From an uncultured Thermoleophilia bacterium (GTDB lineage Bacteria; Actinomycetota; Thermoleophilia; Gaiellales; F1-60-MAGs149): a DNA stretch of 6,481 nucleotides. How positions within the stretch are numbered: position 1 is the stretch's first letter; every line of letters begins with the position of its first letter. The stretch spans positions 1-6,481 of the forward strand of contig CADCWC010000232.1 of the NCBI GenBank assembly GCA_902806305.1, read 5' to 3'. Positions 1 through 4,673 of the stretch are shown piece by piece. The position numbers and the translations under genes are program-made. A model generated the notes under the pieces. It was given only the letters and a program-made list of their open reading frames with translations. It was not told where the DNA came from and did no database searches.

Positions 1-69
1 GACCCGACGCCGCCTGTCCGGGCGATCGACCGGCGGGCCGGGTCGCAGGCAGGACGGCCGTCCAGTCCC

Positions 70-75
70 TACGCT
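70..75 (+). promoter_or_regulatory. -10 box TACGCT, probable leaderless promoter of the kinase gene
   Basis: TACGCT fits the actinobacterial TANNNT -10 consensus. Six bases (GTGCAG) separate it from the GTG at 82, the same gap seen at three other genes here. No convincing -35 hexamer and no Shine-Dalgarno sequence are visible upstream, which suits an mRNA beginning at or very near the start codon. Transcription start is inferred, not seen. Confidence 0.55.
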
Positions 76-81
76 GTGCAG

Positions 82-1035
82 GTGCCCCCACGGGACCGTC
101 TCGTCGTCAAGCGCGACCGATCCTTCCCCTACTCGAAGGGGCTGATGGCGCAGTCCCTGATGGCCTGCGGCCTCGCGCCCGACCGCGCCTACCGGGTGGC
201 CCGGATCGTCGACATCGAGCTGCGCCGCGGCGCCGTGTCGCTCGTCACGACGGACGAGCTGCGCGACCGCGTGCACGCCGCCCTCGAGCGCGAGGAGGGC
301 GCCGACGCGCTCGACCGCTACCGGCGCTGGCACGACGCCCGCCACCTGGAGCGGACGCTCGTGGTGATGATCGGCGGCGCGCCCGGCTCGGGCAAGTCGA
401 CGATCGCCACCGAGATCGCCCACCGACTGGGCATCACCCGCATCGTCTCCACGGACGTCATCCGCCAGGTCATGCGCGGGATGATCCCGCGCGACATCGT
501 CCCCCAGATCCACACGTCGTCCTACGGGGCCGCGGCGGCGATCCCGCAGGCCTTCGCCGAGGCCGACCGGGCGATCGTCGGGTTCGCGCAGCAGGCCGAC
601 ACCGTCGCGGTCGGCGTCCGCGGCGTCGTCGAGCGCGCCGTGGAGGAGCGCTTCCCGCTCGTGCTCGAGGGCGTGCACCTGATCCCGGGCACGAGGCTCG
701 TCGACGAGGCCGCGCCCGCGACAGTGGTGGAGCTGCTCGCCGCCGTCCCGGACGAGGAGGCCCACCAGAGCCACTTCTACCTGCGGGGCGACCACACGGG
801 GCAGTCACGACCTGTGGGGCGCTACCTGCGGGCGTTCGGCGAGATCCGCCAGATCCAGGACTTCCTGATCTCGTCGGCCGAGCGGGCCGGGGTGGAGGTC
901 GTCGACACCACCGACATGGACGCGGCCGTGCGCCGGATCATGGACAAGATCCTCGCCGGCGTCGCCGTCCGTGGTGTCGCCGCGCCCGCTGCCGTCGGTC
1001 CGGCGGACGAGCCGCCCGCCCTCGGGGGGTCCTGA
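82..1035 (+). CDS. 2-phosphoglycerate kinase-like P-loop kinase
   Basis: Protein of 317 residues. Known 2-phosphoglycerate kinases phosphorylate 2-phosphoglycerate with ATP to 2,3-bisphosphoglycerate; the bacterial substrate is unproven. Numbering from GTG 82, the N-terminal part (about 6-65, with VVKRDRSFPYSKGLMAQSL) resembles the ATP-cone-like domain of that family. A P-loop kinase domain follows, with Walker A GAPGSGKST at about 99-107, then STDVIRQVMR (about 123-132) and LVLEGVHLIPG (about 193-203), typical of the family. Length matches the roughly 300-residue archaeal enzymes. The last 25 residues are Ala/Pro/Gly-rich and probably disordered. I chose GTG 82 over the in-frame GTG 76 because 76 directly abuts the -10 box and would lie upstream of the expected transcript start. 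The next gene, 50 bases on, has its own -10 box. The family is fairly clear; the substrate is inferred. Confidence 0.85.
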   Translation: MPPRDRLVVKRDRSFPYSKGLMAQSLMACGLAPDRAYRVARIVDIELRRGAVSLVTTDELRDRVHAALEREEGADALDRYRRWHDARHLERTLVVMIGGAPGSGKSTIATEIAHRLGITRIVSTDVIRQVMRGMIPRDIVPQIHTSSYGAAAAIPQAFAEADRAIVGFAQQADTVAVGVRGVVERAVEERFPLVLEGVHLIPGTRLVDEAAPATVVELLAAVPDEEAHQSHFYLRGDHTGQSRPVGRYLRAFGEIRQIQDFLISSAERAGVEVVDTTDMDAAVRRIMDKILAGVAVRGVAAPAAVGPADEPPALGGS

Positions 1036-1073
1036 GCGCAGCGCGGCTCGGCGGCGCAGACGACGGGCTGGAC

Positions 1074-1079
1074 TACGCT
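1074..1079 (+). promoter_or_regulatory. -10 box TACGCT, probable leaderless promoter of the glpX-like gene
   Basis: This hexamer is identical to the box before the kinase gene and lies 6 bases (TCGGGC) before the ATG at 1086. There is no Shine-Dalgarno sequence in the 50-base gap, so a leaderless transcript is the simplest reading. It suggests that the glpX-like gene and the overlapping downstream gene can be transcribed independently of the kinase. Confidence 0.55.
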
Positions 1080-1085
1080 TCGGGC

Positions 1086-2054
1086 ATGAGCGAGGACTCG
1101 AGCACCCGGTCCATCTGCACCGACCTGGCCACGGTGACGGAGCGGGCCGCCCTCGCCGCCGCGCGGCACATGGGCGGCGGCGAACCGCTGGCCGCCCGGC
1201 AGGCGGGCGCGGCGAGCGCGCGGACCGTGCTGGACGAGCTGCGGATCCAGGGCCGCATCGTCGTCGGCGAGGCCGAGGGCAGCCTCGTCGCGGAGGGGAC
1301 CGACATCGGGACCGGCGGCACCGTCTACGAGCTCGCGGTCGACCCGGTGCAGGGGATCGACGTCGTGGCCCGGGGCGGCAGCGGCGCGATCTCGATCGTG
1401 GCCGCCGCGGCGCCGCAGTCGATGATGCCCGTGCCGCCGATCTACATGAAGAAGATCGCGGTCGGACCCGTCGCCGCGGGCCGAGTCGACCTGTCGGCCC
1501 CGATCGGCGACACGATCAACGCCGTCGCCGAGGCGTACGGCCGTCGGCCGCGCGACCTGACCGCCCTCGTCCTCGACCGCCCGCGCCACGAGGACCTGAT
1601 CGAGGACCTGCGCGCCGCGGGCGCGCGGATCAAGCTGATTCCCGACGGCGACATCACCGCCGCGATCTCCGTGGCCATCCGCGGCACGAACGACCACATC
1701 GCCATCGGGATCGGCGGCGCGCGCGAGGCGGTCATCACCGCGGCCGCCCTGCGCTGCCTCGGCGGCGAGGTTCAGGCACAGTTCTGGCCGCGCAGCCGCA
1801 CCGACATCCGCCAGATCGAGGAGTACGGCTTCGACGACGTCCAGCGCGTCTTCTCGACCGAGGACCTGGTCCGCGGCGACGCCTGCGTGGTGGCCACCGG
1901 CATCTCGAACGGCGACCTCCTGCGCGGCGTGCGCTACGTCGAGGAGGGCGGACGGACCCACTCGATCGTGATGTGCTCGGCGTGCAACCACGTCCGCTTC
2001 GTCGACACGAGCCACCGGTTCACGCGGGACCGTCGGCCGGAGGTCCGCCTGTGA
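1086..2054 (+). CDS. glpX: GlpX-family (class II fructose-1,6-bisphosphatase) paralogue with altered active site
   Basis: Protein of 322 residues, close to the family's usual length. GlpX enzymes remove the 1-phosphate of fructose 1,6-bisphosphate in gluconeogenesis, in the cytoplasm. Family blocks present: VTERAALAAARHMG (17-30), IVVGEAE (58-64), ELAVDP (82-87), YMKKIAVGP (120-128), LDRPRHEDLI (163-172), IPDGD (185-189), GIGGAREAV (208-216), TEDLV (258-262), ATGISNGDLLRGVRY (270-284), THSIVM (291-296). Against E. coli GlpX (remembered sequence, ungapped around these sites), metal ligands Glu57, Asp85 and Glu213 are kept (E62, D86, E214). Asp33 is replaced by R38, Glu88 by Q89, Thr90 by I91 and Lys29 by P34, so the DPIEGT/DPIDGT motif reads DPVQGI. 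The frame is intact and codon style normal, so this is not a decaying pseudogene. Its stop overlaps the next start (GTGA), which suggests translational coupling. Fold assignment is firm; phosphatase activity is doubtful, and a pseudo-enzyme or changed substrate is likely. Confidence 0.9.
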   Translation: MSEDSSTRSICTDLATVTERAALAAARHMGGGEPLAARQAGAASARTVLDELRIQGRIVVGEAEGSLVAEGTDIGTGGTVYELAVDPVQGIDVVARGGSGAISIVAAAAPQSMMPVPPIYMKKIAVGPVAAGRVDLSAPIGDTINAVAEAYGRRPRDLTALVLDRPRHEDLIEDLRAAGARIKLIPDGDITAAISVAIRGTNDHIAIGIGGAREAVITAAALRCLGGEVQAQFWPRSRTDIRQIEEYGFDDVQRVFSTEDLVRGDACVVATGISNGDLLRGVRYVEEGGRTHSIVMCSACNHVRFVDTSHRFTRDRRPEVRL

Positions 2055-2917
2055 CGGCCGGCGTGTCCGGCGACACCTCGCTCGCGGAGCTCCACCGCCG
2101 GGCGGCCGAGCGCGGGCTGCCCCGCTTCCGGGTCCTGTCCAAGGCCGAGCTGCTCGACGCGCTCGCCGAGCCGCTCGGGCCGTCCGAGCCGCTCCCGCCG
2201 GTGCGCCTGGAGCGGGACGGGTCGCTGGCCACCGTCGTGCTCGACGACCCGGAGACGCGGAACGCCCTCGGTCGGACGGCCATGGAGGCCTTCGGCGCGG
2301 TGCTCGACGAGCTCGAGGCCGACGAGGCGGTGCGCCTCGTGGCCGTCGTCGGGGCGGGTGGGGTCTTCTGCAGCGGGGCGCGCGTGCACGAGTTCGACAC
2401 GCCGGACGGCGGCGCCGAGCTCAGCGACCGCGGCTCCGCGCTGTTCGACCGCCTGGCCGCGCTGCCGGTGCCGGTGGTGGCGCTGCTCAACGGGCCGGCC
2501 GTGGGCGCGGGCGCGGAGCTCGCCCTGGCCGCCGACTGGCGGCTCGTCGCGCCCGACGGCGACCTGCGCTTCGTCCACGTCGGCCTCGGGCTCGTGCCCG
2601 CCTTCGGCGGCACGAGCAGGCTCCGGGACGTGATCGGCGCGGGCGCCGCCCTCCTGCTCCTCGGAGCCCGGGCCGCGGTCGACGCCGACGGTGCGGTGCG
2701 CCTGGGCCTGGCCTCGGAGATCGTGCCCGCCGAAGAGCTGCGGGAGCGGGCTCGCCACCTGGCGGAGCACCTCGAGGAGTCGGACCGAGCCGCCGTGGCC
2801 GCACTCAAGCGGACCCTGGCCGCGCCGCCGCACGAGGCGCGAGCTGTCGAGCGCGCGGCGTTCCTCGAGGCGTGGCCGAACCGCCGGCTCGACGGCGTGC
2901 CGCGCGGCCGCCACTGA
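2051..2917 (+). CDS. Enoyl-CoA hydratase/isomerase-fold protein with N-terminal Rho_N/SAP-like domain
   Basis: Protein of 288 residues starting at GTG 2051, which overlaps the preceding TGA by three bases, so it is probably translated by coupling. Residues 10-42 (AELHRRAAERGL then LSKAELLDALAE) match the Rho termination factor N-terminal consensus, a small helix-extended-loop-helix motif seen in nucleic-acid-binding proteins. From about 50 to 285 is a crotonase domain: DDPETRNALG (65-74), CSGARV (107-112, first oxyanion-hole loop), NGPAVGAGAELALAADWRLV (147-166), LGLVPAFGGTSRL (179-191) and a C-terminal FLEAW (271-275). E156 aligns with catalytic Glu144 of rat enoyl-CoA hydratase, but the Glu164 position is H176. 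Crotonases act on CoA thioesters through an oxyanion hole; with one catalytic Glu missing, it may be an isomerase, hydrolase or non-hydratase member. The crotonase fold is certain; the reaction and the role of the N-terminal segment are unknown. Confidence 0.88.
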   Translation: MTAGVSGDTSLAELHRRAAERGLPRFRVLSKAELLDALAEPLGPSEPLPPVRLERDGSLATVVLDDPETRNALGRTAMEAFGAVLDELEADEAVRLVAVVGAGGVFCSGARVHEFDTPDGGAELSDRGSALFDRLAALPVPVVALLNGPAVGAGAELALAADWRLVAPDGDLRFVHVGLGLVPAFGGTSRLRDVIGAGAALLLLGARAAVDADGAVRLGLASEIVPAEELRERARHLAEHLEESDRAAVAALKRTLAAPPHEARAVERAAFLEAWPNRRLDGVPRGRH

Positions 2918-2948
2918 GGCCGCCGCGGGCGCGACGGTCCCTCGGCGC

Positions 2949-2954
2949 TACCCT
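2949..2954 (+). promoter_or_regulatory. -10 box TACCCT upstream of the DUF59 gene
   Basis: TACCCT lies in the 64-base gap after the crotonase gene. If transcription starts about 6-7 bases downstream, as inferred at other genes here, the mRNA begins near 2961 and carries a 21-base leader with GGAGGA at 2973-2978. No clear -35 is visible. Confidence 0.45.
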
Positions 2955-2981
2955 GTGTCCGACCATATCGCTGGAGGAACC

Positions 2982-3284
2982 GTGCCCGCACCTACCGAAG
3001 ACGTCGTGCGCGAGGCGCTCAACATGATCGAGGACCCCGAGCTCCTGATGGGCATCGTGGACCTCGGCCTCGTCTACGACATCGAGATCGACGCGCCGAA
3101 GATCCACGTCACGTACTCGCTCACCTCGATGGGCTGCCCCGTCGGCCCGTGGATCGCCGAGCAGGTCGAGGAGACGCTGCGCGGCCTCGAGGGCATCGAG
3201 GAGGTCGAGGCGGAGCTGACGTTCAGTCCGCCGTGGACGCCCGAGAAGATGAGCGAGGACGCCAAGTTCGCGCTCGGCTTCTGA
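2982..3284 (+). CDS. MIP18/DUF59 family iron-sulfur cluster assembly protein (SufT/PaaD-like)
   Basis: Protein of 100 residues from GTG 2982, preceded by GGAGGA at 2973-2978. It is a single compact DUF59 domain: IEDPELLMGIVDLGLVYDIE (16-35), VTYSLTSMGCPVGPWI (43-58) with the conserved Cys at 52, and ELTFSPPWTPEKMSEDAKF (78-96). The family (PaaD, SufT, eukaryotic MIP18/CIAO2) helps load Fe-S clusters onto target proteins in the cytosol; the Cys is the usual functional residue. Here the gene is not beside other suf genes, so its client is not shown by context. An in-frame GTG at 2955 would add nine residues, but it abuts the -10 box and lacks a ribosome binding site, so I rejected it. A hairpin follows the stop. 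The family is confident; which Fe-S protein it serves is unknown. Confidence 0.9.
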   Translation: MPAPTEDVVREALNMIEDPELLMGIVDLGLVYDIEIDAPKIHVTYSLTSMGCPVGPWIAEQVEETLRGLEGIEEVEAELTFSPPWTPEKMSEDAKFALGF

Positions 3285-3298
3285 GCGCCGCCGTGGAC

Positions 3299-3320
3299 GT
3301 CGTCGTCGCCTGACGACGGC
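3299..3320 (+). terminator. Hairpin after the DUF59 gene, possible terminator
   Basis: A stem lies 14 bases after the DUF59 stop: arms CGTCGTC (3301-3307) and GACGACG (3312-3318) with loop GCCT, extended by one T-G wobble and one G-C pair. There is no T-run after it, so if it stops transcription it is of the stem-only type often proposed for actinobacteria. Confidence 0.4.
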
Positions 3321-3365
3321 CGGCGACGGGCTCGGGCGTGGCCGAATCGTGACGTTGCGCCTCAT

Positions 3366-3381
3366 CCGACCGGCCGGTCGG
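3366..3381. promoter_or_regulatory. 16-bp perfect palindrome in the lipoprotein upstream region
   Basis: CCGACCGGCCGGTCGG reads the same on both strands and lies 80 bases before the lipoprotein start. It could be the operator of a dimeric regulator, but it is all G/C except two A/T pairs, and such dyads arise easily at this base composition. The wider gap 3285-3461 (177 bases) shows no TANNNT box; the only TA is in CAATAG (3386-3391). Two more short dyads follow at 3404-3417 and 3420-3435. Confidence 0.25.
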
Positions 3382-3461
3382 CTCCCAATAGCAGCGTGGT
3401 GCCGCGTCGTGCGACGCCGCCGGCCGCGGGGCCGGGCACGTGAGTCGAGGGAGGATCTCGG

Positions 3462-4154
3462 ATGCAACGGTTCGATGTGCGACGCCTGTCGCTCTACGCG
3501 GTGCTGGCGTTGCTGACGGTCGGTGTCGCGGCCTGCGGCAGCGAGGACGAGGGCGCGACGACGGCGTCGGCAGGGGCTGCCACCACGGAGGCGACCACCG
3601 CCGAGGCGACCACCATGGACGAGACCGCCATGGAGACGACCATGACGGAGACCGGCGAGACCGCCGCCGCCGCGGGCGAGGAGCTGACCCTCACGGGCGA
3701 GGACACGACGCTCGTGCTCGACACGAGCACCGCGACGGTTCTGACGGGCCTCGGCGTGAAGGTGGCACCGATCGGCCCGGCGACGTCCGCGAACGGCGGC
3801 ATCGCGTTCCCGATCACGGGCGGGAGCGTCGCGAGCGACACGCTCGCGGGCACGATCGAGCACTCCGGCGGGCTGCGCTTCAGCGCGGGCGGCACGAACG
3901 TCGACGTCACGGACTTCGTCGTCGACACGACGGCGGGCTCGCTGACCGCCACGGCGGGCGATGCGCAGCTGCCGCTGCTCGGTCTCGACCTGACGGGTCT
4001 CGAGCGGTCGATGGAGGGCGACACGATCGTCGCGTCGGGCATCAAGGCGACTCTCGCCGAGGAGGCAGCCACGGCGCTGAACACGGCGTTCAAGGTCGAC
4101 GCCTTCCAGGCCGGCCTGCCGATCGGCACCGTCACCGTGCGCGCGACCGCCTAG
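3462..4154 (+). CDS. Secreted lipoprotein with Thr/Glu-rich linker and probable HtaA-like domain
   Basis: Protein of 230 residues. ATG 3462 is preceded by a strong Shine-Dalgarno GGGAGGA (3449-3455, 6 bases before the ATG). The N-terminus is a lipoprotein signal: basic residues (RRLS, 7-10), a hydrophobic stretch (LYAVLALLTVGV, 11-22) and lipobox VAAC with C25 as the lipidated residue. Residues 26-72 form a low-complexity linker of Thr, Glu, Ala and Met (TTEATTAEATTMDETAMETT), probably an extended tether from the membrane through the wall. Residues 73-230 are beta-rich, with LGVKVAPIGPA (97-107), GGIAFPITGG (112-121), GTIEHSGGLRFSAGG (129-143), DVTDFVVDT (147-155) and GLPIGTVTV (218-226). This pattern resembles HtaA-type domains; in corynebacterial HtaA such domains bind haem, but haem binding is not shown here. 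It converges with rpsR across a palindromic terminator. Lipoprotein status is strong; domain name is moderate. Confidence 0.82.
   Translation: MQRFDVRRLSLYAVLALLTVGVAACGSEDEGATTASAGAATTEATTAEATTMDETAMETTMTETGETAAAAGEELTLTGEDTTLVLDTSTATVLTGLGVKVAPIGPATSANGGIAFPITGGSVASDTLAGTIEHSGGLRFSAGGTNVDVTDFVVDTTAGSLTATAGDAQLPLLGLDLTGLERSMEGDTIVASGIKATLAEEAATALNTAFKVDAFQAGLPIGTVTVRATA
3588..3614 (+). repeat. Short direct repeat coding the Thr/Glu linker
   Basis: GAGGCGACCACC occurs at 3588-3599 and again at 3603-3614, a 15-base period encoding EATTA then EATTM. Downstream related units (GAGACCGCC, GAGACGACC) are degenerate copies. Such units can change in number by slippage, altering linker length. Confidence 0.6.
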
Positions 4155-4200
4155 ACCGGCCCACGGAGCGGCCCGCTGCCGTCACGTCCGCGTGGCGCCA

Positions 4201-4224
4201 TCGGGCCGCCCGCGGGCGGCCCGA
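4201..4224. terminator. 24-bp perfect palindrome between convergent genes, probable bidirectional terminator
   Basis: Arms TCGGGCCGCC (4201-4210) and GGCGGCCCGA (4215-4224) are exact reverse complements around a CGCG loop, giving a 10-bp stem. It lies 47 bases after the lipoprotein stop and 19 bases after the rpsR stop, so it would form in both transcripts. There is no T-tract on either side, so termination efficiency is uncertain. Confidence 0.6.
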
Positions 4225-4242
4225 CGGCCGTGCCCAGGGGGC

Positions 4243-4551
4243 CTAGCGCCGCCCGCGGCCCTCGCCGTCGCCGCCCCGTCCGCGCCGACCGCCGCCCTCC
4301 TCGGGCTTCTCGGAGACGTAGGGCAGGAGCGCCATCTCGCGGGCGCGCTTGATCTCGCGGGCGGCCAACGCCTGCTGGCGCCGCGACAGCCCGGTGATGC
4401 GACGCGACCGGATCTTGCCCCGCTCCGACAGGAACCGCTTGAGCGTCTCGATGTTCGAGTAGCGGATGTCGGCGTCGGCGATCTGGACGCGCTTGCGCTT
4501 CTTGGGCAGGAGCGCGTTGCGCTTCCGTCGCGGGCTGGTCTGCTGGGCCAA
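4243..4551 (-). CDS. rpsR: Small ribosomal subunit protein bS18
   Basis: Protein of 102 residues from TTG 4551, preceded by GGAGAG (about 4556-4561). S18 sits in the platform of the 30S subunit beside S6 and contacts 16S rRNA. The family core is clear: RYSNIETLKRFLSERGKIRS (about 30-49), RITGLSRRQQALAAREIKRA (about 50-69), REMALLPYVSE (about 70-80). Numbering assumes the TTG 4551 start. It has no cysteine, so it is the zinc-free type of S18. After the core comes an acidic and Arg/Gly-rich tail (EEGGGRRGRGG), which makes the protein longer than the common 75-85 residues. Usually rpsR lies with rpsF, ssb and rplI; here none of them flank it. A -10 box at 4615-4620 gives either a leader of about 57 bases with this start, or a leaderless TTG start at 4608 adding 19 residues. 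I favour 4551 because S18 homologues start there and it has a ribosome binding site. Confidence 0.93.
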   Translation of the reverse strand: MAQQTSPRRKRNALLPKKRKRVQIADADIRYSNIETLKRFLSERGKIRSRRITGLSRRQQALAAREIKRAREMALLPYVSEKPEEGGGRRGRGGDGEGRGRR

Positions 4552-4614
4552 GGCTCTCTCCGTCGGTCGGGGTGGCGCCGGGTCGGCGGCACGCCGCGAC
4601 GCGAACAACGGGAT

Positions 4615-4620
4615 ATGCTA
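4615..4620 (-). promoter_or_regulatory. -10 box TAGCAT upstream of rpsR
   Basis: On the - strand TAGCAT reads from 4620 to 4615. It is the most AT-rich spot of the intergenic region and fits TANNNT. Transcription would begin near 4609-4608. It lies between the hairpin ending the upstream gene and rpsR, so rpsR is probably transcribed on its own. No -35 consensus is visible. Confidence 0.5.
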
Positions 4621-4654
4621 CCGGATCGCGGCGCGGGCGCGGGCCGGTGCGGCC

Positions 4655-4673
4655 CCGGCAGCTCAGCTGCCGG
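4655..4673 (-). terminator. Inverted repeat over the stop codon of the 111-residue gene
   Basis: Nine-base arms CCGGCAGCT (4655-4663) and AGCTGCCGG (4665-4673) flank a single central base. As RNA it can fold with a 7-bp stem and 5-base loop. The stop codon (4663-4665 on the - strand) lies within the loop. No T-tract follows. It could end the transcript before the rpsR promoter. Confidence 0.4.

Noticed and set aside
822..2015. 397-codon open frame on the - strand opposite the kinase end and glpX-like gene
   Set aside because: It is the antisense of strongly recognisable coding sequence, its translation is Arg/Ala/Asp-rich low complexity without motifs, and long antisense frames are expected at this GC content.
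971..2050. Upstream extension of the crotonase reading frame (a 648-codon open frame in total)
   Set aside because: The part before 2051 is an out-of-frame Arg-rich shadow of the kinase and glpX-like genes. The GTGA overlap at 2051 gives a natural start and a normal-length protein.
2691..2981. 97-codon extension upstream of the DUF59 gene
   Set aside because: It overlaps the crotonase gene out of frame and encodes Arg/Pro/Trp-rich sequence unlike DUF59 proteins, while GTG 2982 has a good ribosome binding site.
1934..2991. Two long - strand open frames opposite the crotonase gene
   Set aside because: Their translations are repetitive Arg/Ser/Ala or Glu/Arg/His-rich shadows of the + strand gene, with no start signals or motifs.
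2805..3863. 352-codon - strand open frame across the DUF59 gene, intergenic gap and lipoprotein
   Set aside because: It crosses two well-supported + strand genes and shows only Arg-rich low-complexity sequence, with no motif.
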